Shown: positions 46,960 to 59,300 of the stretch, piece after piece | How the letters are laid out: each line of letters begins with the position of its first letter | How positions within the stretch are numbered: the stretch's first letter is position 1 | Origin: Rugalucina vietnamica | Taxonomy: Eukaryota > Mollusca > Bivalvia > Lucinida > Lucinidae | Length of the DNA: 64,000 nucleotides | Direction: 5' to 3' | Assembly (NCBI GenBank): GCA_964017185.1 | Contig: OZ024870.1 | Coordinates: 34,406,139 to 34,470,138 of the forward strand | The notes under the pieces: model-generated | Database searches by the model: none | Seen by the model: only the letters and a program-made list of their open reading frames with translations | Told to the model about the DNA's origin: nothing | Translations under genes and position numbers: made by a program

Positions 46960-47050
46960 TTGGTACTCGTTAGAACCGCCTCGGCAACCACCTCGCCGAG
47001 ATGGTTCTTACGTGTACCTACAATCTATGTTTTGAGCAAAAATAAAAAAA
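46960..47050. repeat. Dispersed repeat R3, partial
   Basis: TACTCGTTAGAACCGCCTCG and its near-complement CCTCGCCGAGATGG form a short hairpin, followed by CAATCTATGTTTTGAGC. Confidence 0.6.
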
Positions 47051-47410
47051 AATCTCACATTTTCTTCCAGTGAATTTTTTCATTTTACAACCAAATAATT
47101 CTATGTATATTCCATGGGCAAGTTTTCGTAATGGTTAATTTATTCGTTCTATTGATACATGTAGTTGCTTAGACATTAAGCAGTTTAAGATCCAATGTGT
47201 TTAAGTCGGACAATTTATGTGATAATATGTTGTTGCATATGATGTTGCATGATGATGGTAACGCTAAATATTATAATATGTTGATTTTGATGTTTGATTA
47301 ATCAATTAATGTTCTGAAATAGAAGAATTATACTTCCTTTTTTGCATTTTAACCATCCTAAGTTTTATGATCAGGTGTACATTGTAATCATTGTATATGG
47401 TTGTTTGTAG

Positions 47411-47416
47411 AATAAA
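47411..47416 (+). terminator. Candidate poly(A) signal of the RLR gene
   Basis: AATAAA, about 790 nt after the RLR stop codon, at the end of an otherwise unique stretch. Other A-rich matches occur earlier, so the true site is not certain. Confidence 0.45.
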
Positions 47417-47617
47417 GTTAAAACTGAGATGTGTTAAGAGCAGTGAACATATAAATTAGAGGTGTGTAATATGAAAAAAAAAGAACAGCTGTTATTGTCC
47501 TCGAGTTCTTTGTGGCCATGATTTATTTTGTTCTACACAAAGTTGCATTTAAACATTTTTGCCAACTGTATCATAGTGATGAAGAGATACGGTCAGTTTG
47601 TATCATTATATCTTTAT

Positions 47618-47790
47618 GAGCGGTTTCTGACCAGATCGGACACAAATCAAACTACAGTCGGGAAATTATGGATTTAGAAAGTAGAGGACTTGTACTATCC
47701 GTGTAGCGAAAACAAAGGCACTAATCAGCTGATCTGCGCCTTTGTTTTCGCCTATGCAGATTGTTGGTTTTCCCATGCGGTGGCTCATAT
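47618..47790 (+). mobile_element. Palindromic MITE (copy 8, short)
   Basis: Lost part of the left end and of the hairpin (CACTAATCAGCTGATCTGCG), but the right end GGTTTTCCCATGCGG remains. Confidence 0.75.
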
Positions 47791-47829
47791 GTGTTTGTGC
47801 TTGATACTCTAGAATAATGTTAAAGCTAA

Positions 47830-48030
47830 ATGAGTCGCGTCATGAGAAAACCAACAATGTGGTTTCAGAACAGGTTCGATACATACCGAGCTGTACAACC
47901 ACAGAAAATAGCTAGAGTCTGCAGATTTTAGGTTTAGAAAGAAGAGAATTTGCACTATCCATGTATCGAAAATGAAGGCGCTGATCAGCTTCACCGTTAC
48001 TGCGAGCCTGATCAGCATATGCAAAATGTT
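47830..48030 (+). mobile_element. Palindromic MITE (copy 9, truncated)
   Basis: Left end GAGTCGCGTCATGAG, hairpin CAGCTTCACCGTTACTGCG, right end lost. It lies 40 bp after copy 8. Confidence 0.75.
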
Positions 48031-48169
48031 GATTGTGATTGAAGTTTGTGATAATTAAATAAATTTATTGAAGTAGTAAGATTATGATTCATTACATTTG
48101 CGTGTTCTGATTATAACATCCAATGTTTAATGTCCAGAGAATATACAGATTTGACTGTAGTTGAAAGCA

Positions 48170-48910
48170 CAGATACCGCAAAGCCAGACTCCATGGGCCA
48201 TCACCAGTCTATTCTTCAACGTTGATTGACTCTACTTGCAACCGACAGTTTAGAGCTAAACTTGGCCTAGTCAGCCATCAAAGAACTCACCCACACACAT
48301 GAACAATCTAATAATCAAGAAATATAGAGGGGCTTTCTCGTAAGTGAGAGACGAACGACCATCTTTTATACGGTTGTACATCATCTAAAATGGTCCTGCC
48401 TCTATAATCGTCCTGGCATCTATTTTGGTCCCGACTTTGCCTCTAAATTGGTCCCGATTGGGATTACGGTGTCTTATATTTTCCTATCTGTCTACACCCG
48501 ACCAGTCAAAATGGTGCAGTTACATTAACAAATGGAGAAAAGAGAATCTGTGAAGCTGAAAGAAAGCATAGATATCGCAAAGCCAGAGTCAATTGGGCTA
48601 TCACCAGTCTATTCAACGTTGACTGTGTCTACTTGCAACTAAGAGTTTAGAACTAAACTTGGCCTAGTCAGCCATCAAAGAACTCACCCACACACATGAA
48701 CAATCTAATCAAGAAATATAGAGGGGCTTTTCTCATTAGTTAGAGACGAACGACGAACGACCACCTTTAATACTGACTGACTAGCTCTAAACTGTCGGTT
48801 GCAAGTACAGCAATTCAGTGTCATGGAACATTGGTCTTCGCTTTGCGTTCTCTGGGATTTCTTTCAGCTTCACAGATTCTCTTTTTTCATAGCGAGCTGG
48901 TCATTTGTTG
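48170..48910. mobile_element. Cluster of three LINE 3'-end fragments
   Basis: Fragments at 48170-48330 (+) and 48540-48760 (+) both encode the C-terminal zinc finger region of the LINE at 10062 (CNRQFRAKLGLVSHQRTH in the first), followed by the same 3' tail AGAAATATAGAGGGGC. A third fragment at 48780-48910 is inverted. Stops and mismatches show decay. Confidence 0.8.
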
Positions 48911-48952
48911 ACTTGGACGTTGTCGTGATGACAATAGTAAAGCTACATGATT

Positions 48953-49192
48953 TGAGCCTTCGCATGAGAAAACCAACGATCATGGTTTCGGACCAGGTCC
49001 GACACAAAGAGGCATGCACAGTCACAGAGGCAGGCTAGAAGCTTGAAATTTCGAATTTTACAAGAAGAGGAATTGTGCTATCTGTGTAGCGAAAACAAAG
49101 GCACAAATCAGCTGTGCAGTTACCGCACAGATGATCTGTGCCTTTGGTTTTGTATATGCAGATTGTTGGTTTTCTGGTGCGGCGGGTTAATT
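48953..49192 (+). mobile_element. Palindromic MITE (copy 10)
   Basis: From GAGCCTTCGCATGAG to GGTGCGGCGGGTTA, with central hairpin AGCTGTGCAGTTACCGCACA. Confidence 0.82.
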
Positions 49193-49707
49193 TTGTCCTT
49201 ATTAATGTCTAAGACAAAAACATTCCGTTTTCACAATCTAATCTGTGAATGCTTACAGTCTATGCTAAGACGATGGTTCTGTAATGTTCAGAAGTTAACA
49301 TGAAAGGAAACAGAAATGAATTAATGAAGAATATAATGCCACAGATAGTCATTCATCTATATCTACTAATAATCTATATGTACAATTGTAATTTCACAAA
49401 ATGTTGTATAATTATTGTAACTGTCCCCTGCCTGATCTATTTACTCAGCGTCGTCTCTCAGCTACCAAGCACTGTAACAATTACTTTATCATTCTGAAAA
49501 AGAAATAAATATGTTTATTTAAGACCGTTTAGTTGGACTGGCAGGTTTTCAAGTAAGCAAATTTTGAATTATTGTGTGATTGCAGACAAAATAGAGGCGT
49601 GTCTAACGTGTACCCACAACCAATGTTTTGAACAAAAATATTAAAAATATTTTTTTCGAATGAATGTTTCAATTTTAAAATTTGTAAAAATGGCTACCAT
49701 CACTTAC

Positions 49708-50402
49708 CCATACATGTATCTGGCTACCAGCCAAACTGACACACTTCACCTGAGCGCTGCTCTCCACATGCTTTATCCACTCCTTGGCTTTCTTGGCAGT
49801 GTCCGTGGATATTTTGCTGCAGTCTATATTGTGTAGTTTGTTAATGAACGAATCCTCGCCAACTTTTGAGAGAAGTGCCTTGATGAAACGTCAGTCCTTA
49901 ATGAAAATAAACAGAACTAAAACATAAATATATCATTATCAAGATTATGAAAAACAAACACAAAAAACAACAACAAAAAACAGCATAAATGAAATACACA
50001 AATGAACATTCTCAAATCATTTACACTGAATGGTAAGGTTATGATTTTATTGCACGTCCGCGGTAACGAAGTAAATGTGACGTTTTGTAGATTTATTGTA
50101 TCTTTCCCATTTGTATCCAGTGACCATAAACATTCAAACCTGAAGAAGAAACAAGTTTTATGTTACATTCTGTTTTTTCAAAACGCGTGTGTATTTTACT
50201 TATGATTAAAACGTTTTGAGTCTTGTATAGTAAAGAAATTGTCAAACCTTTGCCTGTGTTTCGGTGTATCCCAGTAGCAATACAGTCGCAGTTAGTTCGT
50301 CCTTCACAAGCTGGGGTGGGTTCATTAGTCTCTTTATCTCATCTATGTCCTTCTTACTTATGTCTCGGAAACTGTTACCACATTTGTTGTCCATTTTGGA
50401 CA
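49708..50402 (-). pseudogene. Dynein heavy-chain stalk exons, one with an in-frame stop
   Basis: Two - strand exons with good splice sites: 50248-50402 (acceptor TTTGATACAG, donor AAAG|GTTTGA) and 49708-49896 (donor TGG|GTAAGT). The first encodes NSFRDISKKDIDEIKRLMNP followed by PQLVKDELTATVLLLG, matching the stalk pattern ...DI.EIK...NPP..V...... of dynein heavy chains. The second encodes RFIKALLSKVGEDSFINKL and ends SLAGSQIHVW. The expected Trp after Asp at its start is TGA. A near-copy of exon 2 with TGG lies at 63148. This is either a pseudogene or a sequence error; no further exons are found below 49708. Confidence 0.62.
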
Positions 50403-51059
50403 CTGTATCAAACACTTTTCCAAATATTGGTCATTTGAATATTTCATGTATGTCCTATATATACAGTTCAATTGATCCATTGATTATTAGTATTTGTAAT
50501 TTTGCTATATTTATAACGGGGATTTTTTTTCTTTCAATTTTATGTGTATGTATAATGACTAGTTTTGTATATATTTCGATATACCCATATGGGTATTTTT
50601 TCAAAAGCCCCAATTTTCAATCAGTTACAAAGTGAGAAAAAGATCTGCAAAACATGACTAACATCAGCTAAGTTAATGCCTTCCAGTCAGCACTGCCACT
50701 CGGACTGACTTTTCACATTTGTGAATGGTAGACTATAGATCAGCTAGCTAACATCCACTCCGTTTCACTTCGTGACCTCACTCCACTTCCGTGGCGTGGA
50801 GGTATCACGCAACACCGACGGGAAGATCCTGTCTAAGTAGATTAATCAATTATCAGGCGTATTGCTGAATTCTCAGATAAAATCGAGTTTATTATGTCCG
50901 ATATTATTATAGACGATACTATCGACAAACTTGCACAGGTAGGATGCAAATTTCCAACCGTCATAGAAAAGGAAAAGCAACCCAACAATTGCAACCTGGC
51001 GAAGCCTGTCAGGCTGGATGTATACTAATTTCTTACGAAAACATGCCCATGCAACATAC

Positions 51060-51315
51060 AAATTTTTTTTTGGTGTAAAAATCTAAAATTTCATTAGAAT
51101 TTTTTTTTATATTTCCTTATTTTTGCTCAAAACATAGATTGTGGATACACGTTAGAACGGCCTCGCCGAGGCGGTTCTAACGAGTACCCACAATCTATGT
51201 TTTGGAGCAAAAATAAGAAAAATAGGTATACCCCCGCATATCCCAGTTTTGCAATATACAAGTGGGGTATGATGGGGTATACATTACACGGACACGTTTT
51301 CCTGATGATTACAGA
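51060..51315. repeat. R3 repeat as a full foldback
   Basis: GCTCAAAACATAGATTGTGG meets its inverted copy CCACAATCTATGTTTTGG around CCTCGCCGAGG at about 51161. The R3 tail with GTATACATTACACGGAC follows. This is the most complete R3 copy. Confidence 0.75.
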
Positions 51316-51899
51316 TCCGTTTCACTGTATTTGGACCATGGAAAATTCAAGGATGCTTCCATGATCCACTTTTACAAGCGGTAAGGCTCAATAACGGTGT
51401 TGAATCGCCGGCGTCCGTATCGTATTACGTCTGGATGTTGACCAGACAGTCATTGGTGATTTGAATAATAGGCAAACAAAGCCAAACAACTTCAAGTAAT
51501 TTCAGGAAGAAAATGTACATTTAATGGGTCGCCATCATCCACCAAAACTCTTTGATGGGCTCTGAAAATCATGGCTATGTTTAGCTGTGCACCAAGATTC
51601 ATAGAAGTGGTGTTGCATTTTGTTGTGACATGCAGTCATCTGTCCAGACTTATGAACTTCTATTGTAACTAATATTAATCGGAAAACATATGAAGAAGTA
51701 ATAATAATAATAATAATAATGATAAAAAACTTTATTTAAAGAGGGGACTCATTTGGACAAGTCCAATCTTCCCTGAGGGCCTCTATGCTTCTGAGGCTTA
51801 TTGTGGTGCTCAGTACAGCTAAAATAATATGGCAAATACATCTATGCTATTGCACCACCACTGTTCAGCATGTTGTTTTCTGCAATTATTACAGACGGC

Positions 51900-53090
51900 G
51901 ACTTTTATAACTATCCAGACTGAGCATAATGAGTCGCAAACCTAATCAAAGGTGCAGACAGATGTGCTGGATAAACTTTATGTAAATGCATAGGAACGAA
52001 TGCCGGCGAAGGGGCTATAATCATTTGACAACCAGGACGTTAAAATCAGCGCACACAAGACGGAGGCTGTACACAAAGCAGCACCTAGAGAGCCGTGCAA
52101 GAACTAACCATCACTGTAAATGGGCAAAATCTGAAACAATTGTTGATTGAACTTCGCTGCGGAGCTCGCAGCGGAGCACACTCAAAATTTGAAAGATTCC
52201 GAAAACATGTCTAGGAATGAAATTGAATCAATCTCGACAGCAAGTTAAATAATCTACACGGTCTTTGTACTGCCAAATCTCTTATAAATATTGCATGCTA
52301 TTTCATGCTATAAAGTATGCTATTTCACTTGAGGTGCTCGAGAAAGCTTTTGAAAATGAATCGATGATTCCATAAATAGAAGACATGCTTCCATAAATAG
52401 GAGACATGATTCCATAAAAAGAAGACATGGTTCCATAGATAGAAGACATTATTCCATAAATAGAAGACATTATTCCATAAATAGAAGACATGATTCCATA
52501 AATAAGAGACATGATTCCATAAACAAAAGACATGATTCCATAAATAGAAGACATGCTTCCATAAATAGAAGACAGGATTCCATAAAAGGAAGACATGATT
52601 CCATAAAAAGAAGACATGATTCCATAAATAGAAGACAGGAATAGATTCCATAAAAAGAAGACATGATTCCATAAATAGAAGACAGGAATAGATTCCATAA
52701 AAAGAAGACATGATTCCATAAATAGAAGACAGGAATAGATTCCATAAAAAGAAGACATGATTCCATAAATAGAAGACAGGATTGCATAAATAGAAGATGA
52801 TTCCATAAGTAGAAGACATGATTCCATAAACAGAAGACATGATTCCCTAAAAGGAATACATGATTCCATAAAAAGAAGACATTATTTAATTAATAGAAGG
52901 CAGGATTCCATAGAAGACATGGTTCCATACAAAGAAGTCTAAGAAAGTCAGTGCTTCAAAGCTGGCTTAGATTAGATGGATAAGCCATGTTGTTACAATG
53001 CTTGATGAGCGACTTCCAAAGTAAATTGATAATGAAATATAAAAGGGTACGACAGGGTATGGGATCTTCAGGTTACATGTGCCTGACTGA
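51900..53090 (+). mobile_element. Decayed LINE reverse transcriptase, split by a minisatellite
   Basis: Translated fragments match the LINE RT at 10097 in the same order. About 51950-51990 corresponds to KVQTDVLDELLYADD; 52030-52145 to TISTKKTEVVHQPAP and TITVNGQ; 52958-53050 to KLAQLRWTGHVIRMPDARLP, here read with stops as IRWISHVVTMLDERLPK. The region between is replaced by a 21-bp minisatellite (52345-52935). Non-functional relic. Confidence 0.7.
52360..52935. repeat. 21-bp minisatellite
   Basis: About 27 tandem copies of a GATTCCATAAATAGAAGACAT-like unit with variants (AAAAAG for AAATAG, and a 26-bp form with GGAATA inserted). The unit is a multiple of three, so all frames on the - strand stay open and give heptapeptide repeats like LFMESCL; these are not genes. 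Confidence 0.92.
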
Positions 53091-53358
53091 CAGACGATCG
53101 CCCTAAGGGACAGCATATCTTCGAAGTTCTTTTTTTCCGTAATTGAGATCCAACTCAAAGGTTTAGGTTTGCAAATTCGTGTAAGTCAACGTGTATTTCT
53201 TTTACCCGCAGTATATTGCAAACATTATGTAATATGCACCACTGATTTGTATTGTGCATTTATAGTGTCAAATTTCGTGTACTTTATGCACAGGTCTGCA
53301 GTTTTGCAAAGTGCAGAGTATAAATTTCTTTAAATCGAGGATTATTAATATTACTAAT

Positions 53359-56300
53359 ATGATGGATATAAAATTATTGCCTTCCTTTGTTAACGCAGAA
53401 TGGACGATATTCCTCGGACTCTTTATTGTCAGTTTGTTCGCGTTTTTTCGCTGTGTGAAAGTTGACCGAAGCCGAGGGCTCCCACCTGGGCCAAGATTTC
53501 GTGTCCCTCTGGTGGGCAACATGTACGCGGTTACCACTGACATGAGGCAGTTTCTACGTAAATACAGAAAGAAATACGGTGACATTTACTGTCTATATTT
53601 TGGCAACAGGCTTGTGGTCATTATAGCAGGATTTGATTACTTGAGGGATGCCTTCTCGAAGAGAGGTGACGTGTTCTCTGACAGGCCTCTTGGGGATGAT
53701 GTTTGGAGCGAATCTACAGAAGGCGGATTAGGTAAAGTTATTGCGCACCTCAGTGTTTTCTGTCAAGTAGTTAGTTCTCTCTTATTTCATTCCTTCACTC
53801 GAACAACATGAACAAGTTCTGTCTAGTGTGGAAATACAAAAAAAAGTTTGAATCTTCAAATATGGATTTGTTACAATCATAAAAATTGGTTTTGCCACTT
53901 TTTAGGGTATGGTGTACAGTTGTTAAATGATTCGTAAAAGTATGTTATCCACTTCAAGTTGCAAATTAGTGCGTGCCTTTGGTCCAAAACAGTCTGCGTT
54001 GCTTAAATGACTTTTGAAAGAATTTGACTTGTTTCATATTTTGGAGTAAATAAGATTGCGGTTAGAAAAAAGTTGGGCAGCGAATAACCTTAAATCTAAC
54101 TTGTGACACTTATTCCGATGAAAAATTTTGTTACTGTTTTTGCTATAGGTCTGACATATTCCAGTGGAAAATTTTGGAGAGAGCAGCGAAAGTTTTGTAT
54201 GGATACGTTGAAAGATTTTGGAATGGGACGTCCCGTAATCGAAAGCAGAATATCTGACCAGGTCCAGCTACTTCTCAGAGAGTTCAAGTCCAAGGAAGGC
54301 AAAAGCTTTGATCCAGAAAACATCGTTTATATCAGAGTCTCAAGCGTGATTAACTCCCTTTGCTTTGGCTGCCACTTACGTCCGCATGATGAAGCATACT
54401 TCGGTTTGTTAAGAGCATTAAGAGAGGTTCTGGAGGACGAATCAATGGCAAGTCTTGCGTCTTTCATCCCACTGCTTGCACGCCTACCTGGTGATCTGTT
54501 TAGGCATAAAAGAATCAAGAAAAATTATGAGACTATATTCAAGTTTGTCAGCAATTCCGTAACTTATCATTTAGATAAGTATGACGAAAACAATGCTGAA
54601 GATCTTGCGAGCGCATTTATAAGGGAAATGAAGAAGAGAGATAATTCAGAGGAGAACACAAGTTTTACAGGTATGTATCACTTATTGTCACAGTTAAGTC
54701 ATGTTGTTTTCTCTGCTTTCATATTGATTTGTTGTTACTGCTGCCATTAAAGTTCTTATTTAAAACATGTTTATATTTCTCGTATATAGATATATTGGCG
54801 CATTGTTTTTATTTTTTTACTTATCTGTGAAATGATGACAAGAGTCAACTTGATAAAGTGGCACTTATTCAGAATAGGCTGGATAACGAAGACTTCGCCC
54901 TGACATGAATGAAACTTATTGGCCAGTACATTAAGCGAAACAAACAATGACTACACTGGAAACTTTCTTATGATTTGCATATAGAAATTTATATTATTTG
55001 TTCATTGTATTTGATTACAGAGAAGCAACTTACGCATCTTGTGAAAGACTTGTTCTTTGCGGGATCTGAAACGGTGTCAAAGTCACTTCTGTGGGCGCTG
55101 GTATATCTGGTTAACTATCCACAACTACAGGAGCAAATATTCCATGAAATTAAAAGAGAGGTTGGACAGGATCGCCTCCCCGGGTGGAAGGACAGAACAA
55201 AGATTCCATGCGTGGACGCTTTTATGTATGAGTGTTTAAGGTAGGTGGTGCAAGATTGACGCACTCGCGAGACGGTACCGATAAGCCCTTAAGTAGTACA
55301 GTTCGAATGTTCATGGTCATATAATATCAATGACAATATATCTGTTACTCAAGATTGTACCATAATATGGATATATACTGAGCGACAAAAGAAACCCGAC
55401 ACTTACATTTGGATTCATAATCCCAAAACCAGATGTGCAATAAAATACAGATTTATACAGCATGGAAGGCAAATCATTTCCACACCATTTGGTTGCAAGA
55501 ATCCGCGTTTTCAATTAATTCCCTTTCTGTAATGCACAAAGATTAAAGCAAGGGGGTCATTTCAAAAATCACAAATCTAAGTCGTAACCATTACGCAGTA
55601 AATTTAAGCGGAAATAAAACAATTGTTATGCATTGGTCGTTGCGACCGCATGCTGAATTTCTTCTAATGACTTCAAAAAAGGCATGTTACATGGAAAAAC
55701 ACGTGAAAATAAGAAATCCGCCCCGAATGCATAAACACGTGATACGAACGAATCGTCCAAAGTGGAAGTAGTAAAATTCTTCAAAGTGTATCTGGACACC
55801 AAATCAACAATTACGGCGTCGTAACGAGACCGTACTGGTTGAAAAACACGTCGAATAACATTAGGCTGCAAGACCGGCTGAAAATGTTCAAACGGCCGGA
55901 CTTTTTTGATCGATAAAAAATTGTGGCAGAAAGAATTCCAAAGCAATAATCATGGCGAAATGTTCGACTAACATTAGACTTAACATGTATAGACTTTCAC
56001 ATGTAACCATTCAACCATTACATTGCACGAGCAAATAATGCTTAAAGTACAGTTTACAAGTTCACAGTTTTTATCAAATGATTGTCGCCAAAAACGATTT
56101 CGGAATCATTAGACAATAGTAAGAGATGCTTACATACGAAAAATAATTCACCCCTCACAAGGGATAAACTTTTTATACAACATGAAAAAGTGTCGGTCAG
56201 TATATTTGGTTACAGTAAATGTGTGCCTGTATATTTCTTTGTGCAACTAAAGCCCTTTTTATGTCAGAACAGTTCTGTTCGAAATCCCGCATCTAATCCC

Positions 56301-59300
56301 GCGGTTCATATGATACATGATGCTCCCTTATCATTCAGGCATGCCAATGTATTGTTCACAAGTGTCCCACACGCCACTTCACAAGACATAATGTTCCACG
56401 GTTATCTGATACCGTCAGATGCCACAATATTGCCAGATTTGGATTCAGTTTTAAGCGACACCACAATCTGGAAGGATCCCGGGGTCTTTCGGCCATCACG
56501 ATTTATTGGAGAGGACGGCTCCCTTCTGAACCAGCAAGAATTCATACCTTTCTTTATTGGTAAGTGTCTTTATTGGTAAGTGTGCCCATTAATCCATTGA
56601 TGACTAATGCACTTGCCCATCATTATCCACTTTCATCTTAAGATGCATAAGGAGAATTTTTATTTCATTTTTCAATGAAATTCCTTTAAGCAAACAGTGT
56701 AGCCTCATTAGTCTCATATGTGACACAGCAGAACTGGTATAAGCTCGGCAAATAGGTCACTGTATGGGCGTTACCTTGTGAATACGTTATTGGGTATGGT
56801 CTACTTTTGACCTAGGTAAAAGCTAAAGGCATACAGTTGAAAGACTCAACTCACATATTGTCCGTTAGAATGAAAATCCGAGTTTGTCTAGTTTACTGGA
56901 TTGGACAAAATAGGTAGCTGATCTTTAACGGTAAAATATCTGACAGCGCTCTAGGCTGACTAAATTCGACTTTTCTATTATCTCCCTACTTGAACAGATG
57001 GACTAGCCGACCACGCCCAGATATGAATATTAAAGTTGCCGCCCATACAGTGACCCATTTGCCGAGCTATACAGTTAAATCTGATATCCCGAGGAAGCCC
57101 AGTCCGAGGATTAACACAAATATATGAGCCGCCTCATGGGAATACCAACAATTTGCAAATGCAAAAACAAAGGCGCAGATCAGCTTCGCAGTAACTGCGA
57201 AGCTGATCAGCGCCTTTGTTTTCGCTACACGGATAGTACAATTCCTCTACTTTCTAAATCCAAAATTTCCAGTCTCTAGCTATTTTCTGTGATAGTACAG
57301 CCTGGTTTGTGTCCGACCTGTTCGGAAACCACATGGTTGTTTTTCCCACGAGATGGCTTAATTATTTTAAAGACATAAGCTGGGAATAAAAGTATCTATG
57401 GTGGGGTTGAGGCCGAGTCAAGGAAATCTCAGGCAAGTTTTCAGATTTAATTTAATCGAGTCTCATCCGAGGCTCTTCCGAGGATGAGACTCGAATAATC
57501 TGAGAACGAGCAGGCAGCCATTTTGTTTTTACATGAAACATTATGCAAATTACCATGTGAAAAAATAAATGTAATTTTGTATATGCACTATCCTTACAAA
57601 AATATTTAATCAGCATTTTGTTTTGGCATAAAATGCTCAGCAAAATTAAATTTTGAGATTTTTATAAAAGCAGCAGACAACAATTACTCCTGTAAACTTC
57701 CCAGAAGTTTATTGAAGTTTATCACTGACAGTTGACACCTAGCTTATCACTCTTATATGCCGTGGTAGTACATATAAAGATGTACATTTCTATTGGCCAA
57801 ATACAGAAATGGTTGGTATTTTGAGACAGCTAAAATCTACTAGTACTGAGACAGAAAAATCTGGGACTGGCACACAATGGGATATGCTTGCCTGTTGGGT
57901 GAGAAAGGCCACGACAACACTAAACGTTGTTGAAAATATTACAAATTACGTATGGCCATCCGACTAGCTGAAGCTTAAACAAGAGTTACATGCACAACAG
58001 AGAAGTAAATAGAAATCTAATATTTGAGCCGCCTCATGGGAAAACCAACAATAGGTCCGACACAAACCGGTCTGTGCAGTAACAAAAGCAGGCTAGAAGC
58101 TTGAAATTTTGGATTTAAGAAGAAAAGGAAGTGAACTAACCATGTAGCGAAAACAAAGGCGCTGATCAGCTTCGCGGTTACCGCGAAGCTGATCTGCGTC
58201 TTTGTTTTCGCATTTATGGGGTCTTTTTCAAAAAATGTGCATATTTCTGTCCGAGATGATTTTTTCATACTTCCTTCTGCTTTTTAGGTTATTTCTTTTA
58301 GTTATTATAAAGGCACCATGGTGGTCATGTTAAAACACCACTTTTTGTTCATCAGTATAATGATAAGCTCTCCAAATTCCTTGTTTTGTACACAAATATT
58401 AGTACTTTTGGGCTGTCCGGCACTGACCCCTTATAGTTGAGATGTGAAAAAAATATGACAAAGTCACTATGTTACCAAAGGTTCAGCTACTTTTTTATAT
58501 GGACAGATAATAAAGAGACGTCTGCAATTATTTTCAAGCATATCTATAACTGCTTTATAAGTTTTTTCTTGGCTTAAGTGCTTGTCCCATGAGATCGTGT
58601 CAATGTTGTTACTGCTTTATTAATCGTTTCTTATAGCTCTGTCACACATTCACGTATCAGCGGCGTATCGCTCACGTATCTATGAAAATGTCGATACGCC
58701 GAGGTCTGAGCCGTATTTTGCTCGAGAGACGTATGTACCACGTACGCGTGACGTTCCTGCTACGTTCCCGTGGCGTATCCGTGACGTATCTGTATTCTTA
58801 TGGAATTTCACTTTCGCATGTACGGCGTATCAATGCGTATGTGCTACGTACGTGTGACGTATGTATGGCGTATGAAGTGTACGCGTGACGTATCTACGGC
58901 GTATGTACTGCGTTCCATTCTTATCTGCGGCGTATCTGTTCTGTACCAATTGCTTTTTAATACCTATGAGAACAAACGGTTGTGTTCACTTTGCTCATGC
59001 AATTCGCACATTATAGTTATCAAATATGAGCCGCCGCATGGAAAAAACCAACAATCTGCATAGGCAAAAACAAAGGCGCCGATCAGCTTCGCATTAACTG
59101 CGGAGCTGATCAGTGCCTTTGTTTTTTCTACATGGATAGTACAATTCCTCTACTTTATAAATCCAAAATTTCCAGCCTCTTACCATCTTCTGAGACTGTA
59201 CAGGCCGGTTTGTGTCAAACCTGGTCGGAACCCAAATTGTTGGTTTTCTCACGCACAGGCTCATAAAAGAGGTCAAAGATGCCACCGGAGAAATCTAGAT

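Noticed and set aside
52303..52869. Long overlapping - strand frames (up to 188 codons)
   Set aside because: They are heptapeptide translations of the 21-bp minisatellite, open only because the unit is a multiple of three.
55626..55946. Possible mariner transposase on the - strand
   Set aside because: No DDE/D context, no helix-turn-helix pattern; most likely noncoding interior of a short element.
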